DNA from: Cyanobacteria bacterium HKST-UBA02
GTDB taxonomy: Bacteria > Cyanobacteriota > Vampirovibrionia > Obscuribacterales > Obscuribacteraceae
Reading direction: 5' to 3'
Assembly: GCA_020431945.1 (NCBI GenBank)
Contig: JAGQHH010000495.1
Location: 1 to 6,118 of the forward strand
DNA: 6,118 bases
Part shown: piece after piece, positions 5,780 to 6,118 of the stretch
How the letters are laid out: the number at the start of each line of letters is the position of its first letter
Numbering within the stretch: position 1 is the stretch's first letter
Translations under genes and position numbers: made by a program
Notes under the pieces: model-generated
Databases searched by the model: none
Seen by the model: only the letters and a program-made list of their open reading frames with translations
Told to the model about the DNA's origin: nothing

Positions 5780-6118
5780 TCAGTCTTTTTTGACCACGAC
5801 ACAGCGGACCTGATGACCGGCGCTTTTCTCTTCGAGCTCAGGAATCTCAGCCAGGCAGCGGTCCTCTACAAGAGGGCAGCGACCGGCGAAGCGGCAACCG
5901 GAAGGCAGGGAGATGAGGCTGGGCGGTTGTCCTTCAATCGGTTGCAATCGCGTCGAGCCCGGTTTCGGCACGGACTGCAGCAAGCCCACAGTATATGGAT
6001 GCTTGGGACTGGCGAAGAGCTCTTTCACCGAAGCTCGCTCGACTACAGAACCGGCATACATGACCGCCACATAATCGCACATCTCGGCCACCACCCCCAG
6101 GTCGTGGGTGATCAGGAT
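5780..6118 (-). CDS. dppD: Peptide ABC transporter ATP-binding protein, DppD/OppD type, C-terminal part (5' end beyond the window)
   Basis: Cytoplasmic ATPase subunit of a di- or oligopeptide importer. The 112 visible residues begin at the H-loop: ILITHDLGVVAEMCDYVAVMYAG carries the switch His at position 5. The family-specific C-terminal extension follows: HPYT (40-43), GLLQSVP, PIEGQPPSL, then CRFAGRCPLVEDRC with a fourth Cys in the final VRC. The Cys pattern (C-x5-C-x6-C plus a downstream C) is typical of the oligopeptide/dipeptide ATPase C-terminal domain, and in at least one DppD it has been reported to hold a 4Fe-4S cluster. ITHDLGVVAE and EGQPPSL favour the D-type over the F-type subunit. 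Walker A, Q-loop, signature and Walker B lie off the window. It is the most upstream of three minus-strand genes here, followed after 100 nt by the PDZ gene. Its true substrate cannot be told. Confidence 0.9.
   Translation of the reverse strand: MLITHDLGVVAEMCDYVAVMYAGSVVERASVKELFASPKHPYTVGLLQSVPKPGSTRLQPIEGQPPSLISLPSGCRFAGRCPLVEDRCLAEIPELEEKSAGHQVRCVVVKKD

Noticed and set aside
5759..5780. A short stem after the ABC transporter gene (AGTAGT with ACTGCT on the minus strand)
   Set aside because: It has only six pairs including a G-T wobble and is not followed by a T-tract, so it is too weak to call a terminator.

Overview
This 6.1 kb chromosomal window comes from a moderately GC-rich bacterium (roughly 55-60% G+C by eye). 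The genes are housekeeping or metabolic: acyl-CoA dehydrogenase, two S66-family LD-carboxypeptidase homologues, the bifunctional NAD(P)HX repair enzyme, an exported PDZ protein and a peptide-type ABC transporter ATPase. The muropeptide-type peptidase and the exported PDZ protein fit a peptidoglycan-containing, probably diderm organism. Nothing here fixes the lineage. There are no rRNA, tRNA, transposase, integrase, phage or CRISPR features.

Layout. Positions 1-377 (minus) hold the N-terminal part of an acyl-CoA dehydrogenase that runs off the left edge. Positions 378-487 are a divergent intergenic region with a near-palindromic -10-like box, two mutually exclusive hairpins and an 18-nt-period direct repeat. 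Positions 488-1486 and 1714-2700 (plus) are two S66 (LD-carboxypeptidase/MccF) paralogues, separated by a purine-rich tandem array with a 17-nt period that fills the whole gap. A 33-bp convergent gap with a hairpin follows. The minus strand then carries, in transcription order, a DppD/OppD-type ATPase C-terminus (5780-6118, cut by the right edge), a signal-peptide PDZ protein (4699-5679) and nnr (2734-4659), with gaps of 100 and 39 nt. These three could be one transcription unit.

Main points of interest. (1) The first S66 protein has the complete Ser-Glu-His triad (S119, E225, H300). The second aligns with it almost end to end but has D125, T226 and E296 at those positions, so it is predicted to be a pseudoenzyme encoded next to its active paralogue. 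(2) The 17-nt array lies exactly between the active gene's stop codon and the pseudoenzyme's start. (3) Nnr carries about 110 extra residues of Ser/Ala/Gly-rich and acidic sequence inside its epimerase domain, encoded by a 12-nt-period repeat. The PDZ protein has an Asn/Asp-Gln run encoded by a 6-nt repeat. Several tandem arrays of different period in 6 kb suggest that this genome expands short repeats easily.

How the genes work together. The active S66 enzyme is expected in cytoplasmic murein-peptide recycling, and the pseudoenzyme may modulate it or have taken a binding role. Nnr repairs hydrated NAD(P)H. The DppD-type ATPase powers peptide uptake. A link between peptide import and murein-peptide trimming is possible, but they lie on opposite strands and no common control is visible.
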